Shown: positions 17,828-26,002 of the stretch, piece by piece
Layout of the letters: the number at the start of each line of letters is the position of its first letter
Numbering within the stretch: position 1 is the first letter of the stretch
Origin: Halopseudomonas nanhaiensis
Lineage (GTDB): Bacteria; Pseudomonadota; Gammaproteobacteria; Pseudomonadales; Pseudomonadaceae
Direction of reading: 5' to 3'
Length of the DNA: 64,000 bases
Assembly (NCBI RefSeq): GCF_020025155.1
Contig: NZ_CP073751.1
Location: 1,488,001 to 1,552,000 of the forward strand
Notes under the pieces: generated by a model
Told to the model about the DNA's origin: nothing
Databases searched by the model: none
What the model saw: the letters and a program-made list of their open reading frames with translations, nothing else
Translations under genes and position numbers: made by a program

Positions 17828-18778
17828 CTATTGAGCAGCGCGGACCCGACTGTGGACATCGCGAATGAAATCGGTGGTCAGCTGCGGCTGGGTGACCGGC
17901 AGCATATGCCCGCCGTCAACCAGCTGCAGTTGCGCCTGTGACACGGCATCCTTGAGCGCCTGTCCCTGCTCGCTGGGGTCGAGAATACGGTCCTGACGAC
18001 CATACAGAATCGAGATCGGCAGCTGCAGGTCGGCGTAGCGCTGCTGCATCAAGGGCAGCACATCTTCCAGCGCCCCGAGATCACGTGAAGAGGCGATGAA
18101 CTGACTGGGACGCAGGCCCAGAAAGCCTCCGCCGCGTACACCGAAGTCGTCCGGTACCGATTCGGGGCCGAAGACGAGATCCATTACCTTGTCGCGATTG
18201 AGAATGGTCAGCGGCGTAGCAACTGTCCAGGCGATCAACCTGCGCAGCCAGCCCTGGCGTATGGTCATCCCGGCGAAAGCTTTCGGGACGTCCTGTGGGG
18301 TATGCGTCAAGGGTGCGATCAGTGCCAGACCGGAGACCTCGCTGGGGTGGCGCAGCGCAGTGGCAAGCGCAACGGCGCCGCCGAGCGAATGCCCGACCAG
18401 CAACGGCCGGTCCAGTTTCAACACCTGTATCAGCCCTGCCATGACGTCCGCCTGCACGTCGAGCCCAGCCGAGGACCTTCGATGGCGAGTGGAGTACCCG
18501 CTGCCGGGACGGTCTACCGCTACGACACGGTAATCCTTGGCTAGCTCGCCCAGTACCTGATAATTGAAGTTGCGCGCGACGCCGCCCAATCCATGGATGA
18601 GCAGAATCGCCGGGCCTCGCCCCGCCTCGATGATGTGCAGGCGCGAGCCCATCACTTCGACAAAGCGACCTTCAGGAGGTAGGCCCGCTTCCACTCGCTT
18701 GGCGGTAAAGGCAGTGAACAGCCAGAGCCCGGCCAGGACCAGGAGCATGATCGCGCCCAGCCCGATGAGGATATTCAT
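17828..18778 (-). CDS. Alpha/beta-fold hydrolase, third gene of the monooxygenase operon
   Basis: 316 residues. An N-terminal hydrophobic helix (ILIGLGAIMLLVLAGLWLF) anchors it to the membrane or acts as a signal. The fold is a typical esterase/lipase: HGLGG oxyanion-hole loop, nucleophile elbow GHSLGG, and acid and histidine in YGRQDRILDP and VDGGHMLPV. It is 22 bp downstream of the SDR gene in the same operon. Following a Baeyer-Villiger-type enzyme, it would be well placed to hydrolyse the ester or lactone product; that role is inferred from context. Confidence 0.85.
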   Translation of the reverse strand: MNILIGLGAIMLLVLAGLWLFTAFTAKRVEAGLPPEGRFVEVMGSRLHIIEAGRGPAILLIHGLGGVARNFNYQVLGELAKDYRVVAVDRPGSGYSTRHRRSSAGLDVQADVMAGLIQVLKLDRPLLVGHSLGGAVALATALRHPSEVSGLALIAPLTHTPQDVPKAFAGMTIRQGWLRRLIAWTVATPLTILNRDKVMDLVFGPESVPDDFGVRGGGFLGLRPSQFIASSRDLGALEDVLPLMQQRYADLQLPISILYGRQDRILDPSEQGQALKDAVSQAQLQLVDGGHMLPVTQPQLTTDFIRDVHSRVRAAQ

Positions 18779-18800
18779 GGGATGCGTCCTTTACTGGCGG

Positions 18801-19634
18801 TTAGGGCTGGTTGCTAGGTGCAGCCGGTGACTTGGCAAGCGCCGGGAACAGCCGCCAGTAATGGACCGGCATCAGGCGCTCAAGCCAGGAAAGAATCCGC
18901 GCATCATTCCCGACCAGGACCCTGGCACGGTCGCGTTCGATGCCCGCTATGATGATCTGTGCTGCCCGTTGGGGCGGCATGCGCAGCAGCTTTTGTGCCT
19001 GTGCCCGGCTTCGCTCGATGTCGTCTGGCGAAACGTCCGCGGAGACGCGCGCACTGGTGGCGATGGATGTGGCAACGCCACCGGGATGCACCACCGTCAC
19101 GCCAACGTTGCTGCCTTCGAGTTCCAGGCGCAAGGCATTGGAAAAGCCGCGCACGGCGAATTTACTCGCACAGTACGCCGTCTGGCCTGCTGGTGTGATC
19201 AGCCCGAACAGGCTCGACACGTTGACGATGCGCGCAGCAGGCCGCTCCTGCAGGAAGGGGAGGAAGCCGCGCGTCATGCGTACGACGGCTTCGAAATTGA
19301 TCGCCATCAGCCAATCGAAATCCTCCTCCGACACCTGATGAAAGTGCCCACCCAGCGCGACGCCAGCGTTGTTGATGAGCAGATCGACCTGACCGTGAGC
19401 GGCCAGAACCGAAGCCGGTAGTGCTGCGACCTGCTCGCGGCTGGCGACGTCCAGCACATGTTCGCTGACCCGGGCGCCCTCGGCTTTGGCCAGTCGTGCG
19501 GTTTCGGCCAGGCCTTCCTCGGCGATGTCGGCCAGGGCCAGATGGCAGCCGCGGCGCGCGAGTTCCAGCGCCAGCGCACGTCCTATGCCGCTGCCTGCGC
19601 CAGTCAGAACAGCGACGCAATCGTTGATTTTCAT
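18801..19634 (-). CDS. SDR family NAD(P)-dependent oxidoreductase, second gene of the monooxygenase operon
   Basis: 277 residues of a classical SDR: TGAGSGIGRALALELA for cofactor binding, LINNAGVALGG, the catalytic serine in NVSSLFGL and YCASK (YxxxK). The C-terminal extension (RVLVGNDARILSWLERLMPVHYWRLFP) is typical of SDRs that travel with flavin monooxygenases and suggests membrane association. It starts 13 bp after the monooxygenase stop. It could make the ketone substrate of the monooxygenase from an alcohol or process the released alcohol. Confidence 0.88.
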   Translation of the reverse strand: MKINDCVAVLTGAGSGIGRALALELARRGCHLALADIAEEGLAETARLAKAEGARVSEHVLDVASREQVAALPASVLAAHGQVDLLINNAGVALGGHFHQVSEEDFDWLMAINFEAVVRMTRGFLPFLQERPAARIVNVSSLFGLITPAGQTAYCASKFAVRGFSNALRLELEGSNVGVTVVHPGGVATSIATSARVSADVSPDDIERSRAQAQKLLRMPPQRAAQIIIAGIERDRARVLVGNDARILSWLERLMPVHYWRLFPALAKSPAAPSNQP

Positions 19635-19647
19635 GGCGATTTCCCTG

Positions 19648-21123
19648 TTATTGGAACTGCATTACGCCGTCATCAACACGGCCGTACTGAATGGTGAGCT
19701 TGTCCTGCATGTAGTTCTGGTAGACCTGCCAGGGTCTGCGATCCCCCTGGCGTGGCAGCAAATCGGCTGACCGCTGCACGTAACCGGAGGTGAAGTTGAG
19801 GAACGGCATGTCGGCCACCTGCGAGTCTCGTCTGGGGGTAGCGATCCTGAAACCTTTCCGGTCCATGTAACGCAGCAGACGGCAGGTGTAATTGGCGGTT
19901 AGTTCGGCCTTGAGTGTCCAGCTGGAATTGGTGTAGCCGAAGGTCAGGATGAAGTTCGGGATGTCGCTGAGCATCATCCCCTTGTAGGCCATCCTTTCGC
20001 CGGGTTTGACGGCGTCGCCGTCCACGGTCACCTGCACGTCACCGAGCGCATTGAGTTTCAGGCCGGTGGCTGTGATGATGATGTCGGCCTGCAGCTCCTC
20101 TCCCGAAACGAGCCTGATCCCGGTGTCGGTGAAGGATTCGATGGTATCAGTGACAACCGAGGCGCGGCCGCTTCGCAGGTCGTGAAACAGATCGCCATCG
20201 GGCACGGCGCAGATGCGCTGGTCCCATGGCTTGTAGGTGGGGGTGAAGTGCTTCATGTCGACCGCCGGCCCCACCTGCATCTGTACCATCTGCAGTAGTC
20301 GCTGCTTGAACAAATCAGGTTTGGTACGCGCAATGCGGTAGAAGAAACTCCCCACCAGGACATTTTTCCAGCGAGTCGCCGCATGCGCCGCCGGCATGGG
20401 GAGCCACTTCTGCAGATGTTTCGCGATCCCGTCATGCAACGGACGCGACACCACGTAACTCGGTGACCTTTGCAGCATGGTGACGTGCGCTGCGGTCTTG
20501 GCCATGGCCGGGACCAGAGTGACCGCGGTGGCGCCGCTGCCGATCACGACGACGCGCTTGCCGGCGTAATCGAGGTGTTCGGGCCAGAACTGGGGGTGGA
20601 TGATCTGTCCCTTGAACGCCTTTTCATTGGGGAAGTCCGGGCGGTAACCCTCGTCATAGCTGTAATAGCCTGCGCATACTGAAAGCAGACGGGCCTTGAA
20701 CACCTTTTGCTGAACCGGCGCTCCGTCGGTACTGACCTCTGCGGTAACGGTCCAGCAGGCTTCCTCTGTAGACCAGGCAGCGGACCTGACCTTGTGACCA
20801 TAGCGAATGTTCTGCACAACGCCGCCTTCTTCGGCGGTTTCCTCTATATAGCGTCGAATGTCCGCGCCATCGGCGATGGCCTTGCGGTTGTGCCAGGGCT
20901 TGAAGCTGTAACTCAGCGTGTACATGTCCGAGTCGGAGCGGATGCCGGGATAGCGGAACAGGTCCCAGGTGCCGCCGATGGCATGGCGCGCCTCAAGAAT
21001 GGTGTAGCGTTTGTCGGGGCATTGTTCAGCCAGTGCTCGCGCCGCGCCGATCCCGGACAGACCGGCGCCGATTATCAGTACATCCAGGGGCATGGGCTGG
21101 AATTGATTTTGTTGTGTGCTCAT
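19648..21123 (-). CDS. Flavin-containing (Baeyer-Villiger-type) monooxygenase
   Basis: 491 residues. The FAD-binding Rossmann motif is GAGLSG at residues 19-24, the NADPH-binding motif VIGSGATA is near 194-200, and between them is the complete Baeyer-Villiger fingerprint FxGxxxHxxxWP at 170-181 (F170, G172, H176, W180, P181). The size and sequence style resemble the EthA group, which oxidises ketones and thioethers. First gene of an operon with an SDR and a hydrolase, divergent from a TetR regulator. The start at 21123 is chosen over one ten codons upstream, which would lie inside the promoter region. Substrate unknown. Confidence 0.92.
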   Translation of the reverse strand: MSTQQNQFQPMPLDVLIIGAGLSGIGAARALAEQCPDKRYTILEARHAIGGTWDLFRYPGIRSDSDMYTLSYSFKPWHNRKAIADGADIRRYIEETAEEGGVVQNIRYGHKVRSAAWSTEEACWTVTAEVSTDGAPVQQKVFKARLLSVCAGYYSYDEGYRPDFPNEKAFKGQIIHPQFWPEHLDYAGKRVVVIGSGATAVTLVPAMAKTAAHVTMLQRSPSYVVSRPLHDGIAKHLQKWLPMPAAHAATRWKNVLVGSFFYRIARTKPDLFKQRLLQMVQMQVGPAVDMKHFTPTYKPWDQRICAVPDGDLFHDLRSGRASVVTDTIESFTDTGIRLVSGEELQADIIITATGLKLNALGDVQVTVDGDAVKPGERMAYKGMMLSDIPNFILTFGYTNSSWTLKAELTANYTCRLLRYMDRKGFRIATPRRDSQVADMPFLNFTSGYVQRSADLLPRQGDRRPWQVYQNYMQDKLTIQYGRVDDGVMQFQ

Positions 21124-21146
21124 GATGTTTATCCGCGATGGCAGTG

Positions 21147-21166
21147 GTGACAATCTAGATTGTCAC
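21147..21166. promoter_or_regulatory. Perfect 20-bp palindromic operator
   Basis: GTGACAATCT/AGATTGTCAC is a perfect inverted repeat between the monooxygenase operon and the divergent TetR gene. It covers the -10 element (TAGATT, minus strand, 21152-21157) of the operon promoter described in the next entry. It is the obvious binding site for the adjacent TetR protein. A partial half-site, CATTGTCA, occurs again near 21184-21191. Confidence 0.85.
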
Positions 21167-21180
21167 TTACAATTTGGCAA
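21152..21180 (-). promoter_or_regulatory. Sigma-70 promoter for the monooxygenase operon
   Basis: On the minus strand, TTGCCA (21175-21180), a 17-base spacer and TAGATT (21152-21157) make a good sigma-70 promoter. The palindromic operator overlaps its -10, so a bound repressor would block transcription. Confidence 0.65.
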
Positions 21181-21815
21181 TGCCCATTGTCAGAAATCCA
21201 CCGATGCCCACTTCCAGCACTGTCCAGCGACGCTACCGTGGAGCGGCCGCCATTGAACGCAAGGCGCAGCGTCGTCAGCAGCTGATAGATGCTGCGATCG
21301 AAGTCTACGGACGCAACGGTTATCGGCACTCCGGCGTCAAGCAGGTCTGTGAGGCCGCAGGCCTCACCCAGCGCTACTTTTACGAGTCATTTGCCCATAG
21401 TGACGAGCTGCTGATTGCCTGCTACGAGCAGGCCGCCTCACAGCTGCGCGAGAATATAACCACCGCTGCCGAAGCCGTGGGCGACGACCGCAGGGAGCGG
21501 GGCAGGGCCATGCTGTTGGCATACTTCCGGGCGCTGAAGGCGCAGCCGCTGATAGCCAATCTGCTGCTGGTCGAGATCCGAGGTATCAGTCCGGACGTCG
21601 ATCACGCCATTATGCGCGAGTTGCAGGAAGTAAGCCGTAACATCACCCGTGTCGTCGCGCGGCCCGATCATCAGCCTGATGAGCTACTGCGCGCCGGCAT
21701 CATGGGCGGCGTCATCCATATAGCCCTGCACTGGATGAGCACCGGCTACCGCCAGTTGCCCGAAGACGTCGCAGAAACCGCCTTCAAGCTCGGTGGTGCG
21801 ATCCTCGCTGAATAG
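21180..21815 (+). CDS. TetR family transcriptional regulator
   Basis: About 211 residues. The N-terminal DNA-binding domain is clear: RRQQLIDAAIEVYGRNGYRHSGVKQVCEAAGLTQRYFYESFAHSDELL, a canonical TetR helix-turn-helix ending in the YFY...F pattern. The C-terminal domain would bind the inducer. It faces the monooxygenase operon across a perfect palindrome and very likely represses that operon and itself, much as EthR controls EthA in mycobacteria. The start may instead be the ATG at 21204; neither has a strong ribosome site, and the one at 21180 lies very close to the operator. Confidence 0.88.
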   Translation: MPIVRNPPMPTSSTVQRRYRGAAAIERKAQRRQQLIDAAIEVYGRNGYRHSGVKQVCEAAGLTQRYFYESFAHSDELLIACYEQAASQLRENITTAAEAVGDDRRERGRAMLLAYFRALKAQPLIANLLLVEIRGISPDVDHAIMRELQEVSRNITRVVARPDHQPDELLRAGIMGGVIHIALHWMSTGYRQLPEDVAETAFKLGGAILAE

Positions 21816-21908
21816 CAGGCTAAAGTTAACCCAAGCGTCACTGTTGCGTCATTTGCCCTAGCCAATATCGAGCGCGCTGCATCCACTCAACTGAAAAAGG
21901 AGTCTGGT

Positions 21909-23219
21909 ATGAAGTTACGCACGATGGCGACCATGGCGTTGACCGCCGGCACGCTGCTGCTTGGCAGCCCGTTGGCGCTGGCAAAGAACTGGCATGATCA
22001 GGACGATCGGTCCGAGCGTCTGGAGCACCTGCGCGCGAAGATGGAAGAGTTGCGCCACAAGCAACGCGGCAAGAAAATTGCCGTGGATCTGGGGCCTCGC
22101 CCGCTCTGGCTTGTCGACGATATGGATGAGGGCCCATTGAAGACGCGTTTGCAGGCGTGCGGCAGCCAGCATGCGCGGCGCACCGATTTTTCCATAGGCC
22201 ATCGCGGCGCCCCGTTGCAGTTTCCCGAGCATACGCTTGAATCGTACGTCGCTGCCGCACGCATGGGCGCCGGGATTCTGGAATGCGACGTCGCCTTCAC
22301 CAAGGACCGTCAACTGGTCTGCCGTCATGCTCAGAATGACCTTCATACCACGACCAATATCGTCGCCGTACCCGAGCTGAACGCCAAGTGCACTCAGCCG
22401 TTCGTACCGGCGGACCCGGAAAACGGTATTCCCGCTCAAGCCGAGTGCCGTACCAGCGACATCACCCTCGCGGAATTCAAGACGTTGCAGGGCAAGATGG
22501 ATGCGTTCGACCCGATGGCCACCACGCCTGAAGCCTATCTCGGCGGGACCGCCGATTGGCGCACGGATCTCTATTCGGCTCGCGGTACCTTGCTCAGCCA
22601 CAGGGAAAGTATCGAGTTGTTCCAGGCGCTGGGGGTCAAGTTCACGCCTGAGCTGAAGACGCCTGTGGTGCCCATGCCGTATGAGGGCGATTACAGCCAG
22701 GAAGATTACGCCCGGCAGATGATCGAGGAATACGTGGACGCCGGCGTGGCGCCGCACAAGGTCTGGCCGCAATCGTTCCGCCTTGACGATGTGTTGTACT
22801 GGATCAACGAGACGCCCGAGTTCGGCCTTCAGGCGGTGTTCCTTGACGAATCGGCCATCACGCCCGAAACAAGCTCGCTCGCCTACATGGATGATCTGAG
22901 AGCGCAAGGGGTACGGGTGCTTGCGCCGGCCATCTGGAAGATGCTGACGCTCAATGGGAGAGGGGATATCGTCCCGTCGGAATACGCCGAAAACGCGCGT
23001 AACGCCGGACTCGATCTGATCGCCTGGTCGATGGAGCGCAGCGGTCCGCTTGCAAATGGTGGTGGCTGGTACTACCAGACGGTCAACGAAGCAATCGACA
23101 ACGATGGCGACATGCTGACTGTCATTGACGTGCTGGCGCGTGATGTTGGGGTTATCGGCATCTTTTCCGATTGGCCGGCCACTACGACCTTCTATGCGAA
23201 CTGCATGGGGCTGAAGTGA
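21909..23219 (+). CDS. Secreted glycerophosphodiester phosphodiesterase
   Basis: 436 residues with a signal peptide ending ALA-K. The GDPD catalytic barrel is marked by [20 protein letters not shown] (general acid histidine and metal ligands), [17 protein letters not shown] and later acidic strands (KFTPELKTP). It resembles periplasmic GlpQ-type enzymes, which release glycerol-3-phosphate from glycerophosphodiesters. A charged linker of about 60 residues separates the signal from the catalytic domain. AAGGAG lies nine bases before the ATG. Confidence 0.88.
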   Translation: MKLRTMATMALTAGTLLLGSPLALAKNWHDQDDRSERLEHLRAKMEELRHKQRGKKIAVDLGPRPLWLVDDMDEGPLKTRLQACGSQHARRTDFSIGHRGAPLQFPEHTLESYVAAARMGAGILECDVAFTKDRQLVCRHAQNDLHTTTNIVAVPELNAKCTQPFVPADPENGIPAQAECRTSDITLAEFKTLQGKMDAFDPMATTPEAYLGGTADWRTDLYSARGTLLSHRESIELFQALGVKFTPELKTPVVPMPYEGDYSQEDYARQMIEEYVDAGVAPHKVWPQSFRLDDVLYWINETPEFGLQAVFLDESAITPETSSLAYMDDLRAQGVRVLAPAIWKMLTLNGRGDIVPSEYAENARNAGLDLIAWSMERSGPLANGGGWYYQTVNEAIDNDGDMLTVIDVLARDVGVIGIFSDWPATTTFYANCMGLK

Positions 23220-23225
23220 AATGAA

Positions 23226-23251
23226 TAGCCGGGGCTAGGCGGCCCCGGCTA
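23226..23251. terminator. Bidirectional hairpin between convergent genes
   Basis: TAGCCGGGGC and GCCCCGGCTA form a perfect 10-bp stem with a 6-base loop, 7 bp after the phosphodiesterase stop and 20 bp from the yebG stop. There is no T tract, but the position between convergent genes suits a shared terminator. Confidence 0.55.
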
Positions 23252-23270
23252 CTGCAGCATTCCAGCCGCG

Positions 23271-23537
23271 TCATTCTGATTGGTCGGGCGATTGCGCAAG
23301 AGACTCCAGCGCATCCGGACTGCTCTTGAATGCCTTGGCGAACACCTCCCGATGCCGGGCCATATAAATGCTCACCTCTTCCGCATGTCGCTCGCTAAGC
23401 CCCGGTACGCCGGCCTGCAGCGTCGCAGCCAGGGTTTCGGCCAGCTCAAGCATCTTGTCGTGACGATCGGCTTCGGCTTTGTCCATGAACAGTTGCTCCG
23501 GGTCTCTGCTGCTTCGGTATACGATTTCTACGGCCAC
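23271..23537 (-). CDS. yebG: YebG family SOS-induced protein
   Basis: 88 residues. The N terminus, MAVEIVYRSSRDPEQLFMDK, and the following ADRHDKMLELAETLA closely follow the E. coli YebG pattern (MAVEIKY...KKEADAYDKMLDTAD). YebG is a small DNA-damage-induced protein of unknown mechanism. Translation starts at a GTG (23537), with GAGGTG just upstream. A consensus LexA box 72 bp before the start confirms the identity through regulation. Confidence 0.85.
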   Translation of the reverse strand: MAVEIVYRSSRDPEQLFMDKAEADRHDKMLELAETLAATLQAGVPGLSERHAEEVSIYMARHREVFAKAFKSSPDALESLAQSPDQSE

Positions 23538-23608
23538 GTCGGCACCTCAAGCTGAATGAATCACCTGGCGGACTGTGCTGTGCCGCCGAATGCAATGGCG
23601 CGATAATA

Positions 23609-23624
23609 CTGTATATGCATACAG
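23609..23624 (-). promoter_or_regulatory. LexA (SOS) box upstream of yebG
   Basis: CTGTATATGCATACAG matches the LexA consensus CTG-N10-CAG, with the preferred AT-rich alternating core and flanking TA on the left. It sits upstream of yebG, which is SOS-regulated in other bacteria. Confidence 0.88.
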
Positions 23625-23642
23625 ATATCGAGCCGTAGCCGC

Positions 23643-23671
23643 AAAAAAGGGCAGCGTGGCTGCCCTTTTTT
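23643..23671 (-). terminator. Strong Rho-independent terminator of the GH5 gene
   Basis: AAAAAAGGGCAGC-GTG-GCTGCCCTTTTTT: a perfect stem flanked by A and T runs, so it can terminate in either direction. It lies 22 bp past the GH5 stop and insulates the yebG promoter from it. Confidence 0.92.
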
Positions 23672-23693
23672 CATATCGTCCGCTGTGCGAGGG

Positions 23694-24734
23694 TCAAGCC
23701 TTGGGACCGAAGTCCGAGCAGTTGCCCTTGCCGACGTACTTCTTGAGTACTTTCCACTGCGGCTTTTCCTTGCCCTTCTTCGGTTCCATCGACAGGAAGT
23801 GATTGCCCCATGCCGGGCCGCCAGCGAAGTAGGTGACCGGAATACAATGCTTCTGCAGGTGCTTGAGCGTGTTGTCCATGGCCTTCAACCAGCGGGCATC
23901 ATGCGGCGGAACTCCAATTTCGCCGATGTGGCCGCGCTTGCCGTTTTTCTTCAGCCAGTTGATGAAGGGCGTAACACGCTTGACACCGACGTTCATGTCG
24001 AAGTTTTTACCGGGAGACTCGACATAACGGCCACTGGCGTCCTTGTCCAGGTAAACGTGTGCAGAAAACACGATGTTGTCGGACGGATCTTTCAATGCAA
24101 GCAACTTGTCAGCGTACTTGGGCCAGCGAGCCGCGCTGGAGTAAGAAGCGCCTTCGACGAAGATGATGTTCTCGCGGTCAAACTTGCGCACACCGTTAAT
24201 GCCAGCCTGGGCTGCCTTGGGCCAGTACTTGTCGGCAAGACCGTAGGGTTCGTTCATGATGTCGTAACCGTACAGGGCAGAGTGCTTGCCCCAACGCTTG
24301 GCCATCCGCTCCAGAAGGTTCTGGTAGGCGCCCAGGGGAACTTGCTTCGTGCCAACAACCTGCTTGCGATAACGACCGTAGTTGTGCACGTCGAGAATGA
24401 CGTCGATGTCATTCAATGCAGCGTTAGTCATCAACTTGTCGATCTGAGCGGCATAGAAGGGGTCGAACTCGCCACGCAGTTTAGGCTGCAGACGTTCCCA
24501 CTTGATCGGGAACCGAATGGTCTTGATTCCGCGCTCTGCCCAATACTGGAGATAGGTATTCTTTGGAAAAAAGTAATGCTTGTTGAGTTGGCCCGGCAAC
24601 ACGCCGCCGGTGAACTCGGCGCCGGCTACGTTCATGCCGACTAGATCAACTTTGGCGTGTGCAACACCAGTAGTTACGAACAAGCCAAGTGCAATAGGTG
24701 CGAGCCATTTTCCGACTACTTTCTGGAATGTCAT
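23694..24734 (-). CDS. Secreted glycoside hydrolase family 5 (endoglucanase-like)
   Basis: 346 residues with a signal peptide (APIALGLFVTTGVAHA-K). The GH5 barrel shows the family motifs: IRFPIKWERLQP on strand 2, DVHNYGRY on strand 3, the acid/base E162 in MNEPYG and the nucleophile E272 in GEIGVP. Family members are mostly endo-beta-1,4-glucanases; the exact glycan is uncertain. The protein is unusually lysine-rich for this genome and the DNA is less GC-rich than its neighbours, which suggests recent transfer. It has its own terminator and no polysaccharide genes next to it. No cellulose-binding module is present. Confidence 0.88.
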   Translation of the reverse strand: MTFQKVVGKWLAPIALGLFVTTGVAHAKVDLVGMNVAGAEFTGGVLPGQLNKHYFFPKNTYLQYWAERGIKTIRFPIKWERLQPKLRGEFDPFYAAQIDKLMTNAALNDIDVILDVHNYGRYRKQVVGTKQVPLGAYQNLLERMAKRWGKHSALYGYDIMNEPYGLADKYWPKAAQAGINGVRKFDRENIIFVEGASYSSAARWPKYADKLLALKDPSDNIVFSAHVYLDKDASGRYVESPGKNFDMNVGVKRVTPFINWLKKNGKRGHIGEIGVPPHDARWLKAMDNTLKHLQKHCIPVTYFAGGPAWGNHFLSMEPKKGKEKPQWKVLKKYVGKGNCSDFGPKA

Positions 24735-25318
24735 GCTAGCGATTTCTCCGCTTTGATATTTTTCTTATGCCACTACGAAGCCGTGGCCAAGCGCACCTAT
24801 GTGCGGGGACCCGGGATCGAACTTAAGGGTTTGTTGTTTTCGAAGTTTAGGGAAAGTTGCCTTTCGGTTTGCTGCGAGAACGTGGGCATCCTACCCCAGG
24901 GTTTTAACTTGAAAAAGCGGAAATTCAGCAGTGAACAGTGAGAACAGCAAGCGAAGCGGCAATATTAATATGATGTCTATAGGGCATCATAAAAGCTGCG
25001 CCGTAGGACCGGCGTCAAAAAGAAACCGCGCTATTTCACAAGCGAAGCATGGTGGCACCCTCGTGATGCAATTTTGTGAAGTGCGTCACGCCGATACGAA
25101 GTAGAGCGATACGAGGGGCGTTTATGCCGACGAACGGTATAAAGAAAGTTCCGTTGCTACCGACGAGCGGTATCGAAATGTGTCGTTCTTGTAATATATG
25201 CGAAGCCAATGGGGGGGTGCGCGCTTGAGAAGCGCGTGCTTCACGACGGAGGTCGCCGGACCATCGATGAATCGGCCCGAGGCGCTACGCACCGGCCCCG
25301 ATGGGCGCGAGCACACGT
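24735..25318. other. Low-GC non-coding region with repeated dyads
   Basis: 584 bp without a credible gene, noticeably more AT-rich than the surroundings. It contains an ATGATG/CATCAT foldback at 24970-24990, a direct repeat of CGATACGA at 25092 and 25107, two dyads of the form TRCCG-N5-CGGTA at 25125-25139 and 25158-25172, and a GC-rich hairpin (CGCGCTT-GAG-AAGCGCG, 25220-25236). The GH5 promoter must lie here. Together with the GH5 gene the segment looks like a small acquired island. Confidence 0.5.
25125..25172. repeat. Pair of near-identical dyads (possible operator sites)
   Basis: TGCCG-ACGAA-CGGTA at 25125-25139 and TACCG-ACGAG-CGGTA at 25158-25172. The two copies are 33 bp apart centre to centre, close to three helical turns, so proteins on both would face the same side. 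The regulator is unknown. Confidence 0.4.
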
Positions 25319-25648
25319 TCAGCCCGAGCGGTGTGAGAGGTTGCTGGGGCCGCGCCGCTGTTCATAGTTCGTCTCGTATGTACCGCCGACAGCGACGCAG
25401 TGAGCCGCCCACGCAGAATCCCTGGCTGAGTTGAAATACTGCTGGGGTCCGGTCCGGATCGCGTTTTCCGCCTCGTCCTGAGTTTCGAACCGTACTGGTA
25501 CATGAAATCCTGCCGAGGGCAGATTGGCCATCGACACCATCTGGATCCCGGGGCCGTCTGCGACGCTCCAGCCGCCATCGCTGAGCTGCACCGCGAAGAG
25601 TCCACGCTCTATGGGGACGGCCTGGATGTAATCATTGCGAAGTGGCAT
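25319..25648 (-). CDS. Small hypothetical protein
   Basis: 109 residues; I do not recognise the family. The first ~70 residues read like a real globular protein (alternating strands VPIERGLFAVQLSDGGWSVAD and an acidic helix TQDEAENAIR). The C terminus is polar and contains no known motif, signal peptide or membrane segment. The start ATG at 25648 has only a weak GAGAG upstream. The overlapping frames on both strands look less protein-like. It is divergent from the LuxR-type regulator, about 350 bp away, and could be a target of it. Confidence 0.5.
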   Translation of the reverse strand: MPLRNDYIQAVPIERGLFAVQLSDGGWSVADGPGIQMVSMANLPSAGFHVPVRFETQDEAENAIRTGPQQYFNSARDSAWAAHCVAVGGTYETNYEQRRGPSNLSHRSG

Positions 25649-26002
25649 GGGAGACTCTCGCTATCTTGAGGGGCTTGAAGTCGAGACACCGAGTGGCTCG
25701 CTCTGTTCCCACGTGGCTGTGCCAGTTGGCGTATCCAGACCAGCCCGCACCGACCGACGGTGCAAAGCTCGCCTGGGCGACTACCCTGACAAGACAGTGT
25801 GCGTCGCGCGCACCGCAGGCGCGAACCAGTGTGGCCCCGCTGCATCCGATTCGACACTTGCCGGCTCGCACCGCGTTCTTGAATGCACGCTTGCTTGAGT
25901 ACTGGCTAAATGGTATTTCACGGTATGACGCTTGGATGGCCGAACGTGACGAGGGCGATCGGCTGTTTTCACCACTGAGGATCAGGGGGGAGAGCTCCGA
26001 AT
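25649..26002. other. Intergenic region upstream of the LuxR-type gene
   Basis: 354 bp with no gene I can support; the long plus-strand frame through it continues as an out-of-frame shadow of the regulator gene. A possible promoter for the regulator is TTGCTT (25891-25896), 17 bases, TATTTC (25914-25919). GGGGAG lies shortly before the start at 26003. Confidence 0.4.

Noticed and set aside
24801-24823. tRNA 3' end remnant (minus strand GTTCGATCCCGGG-like)
   Set aside because: The T-stem does not pair, there is no CCA end or cloverleaf, and the segment is too short to call.
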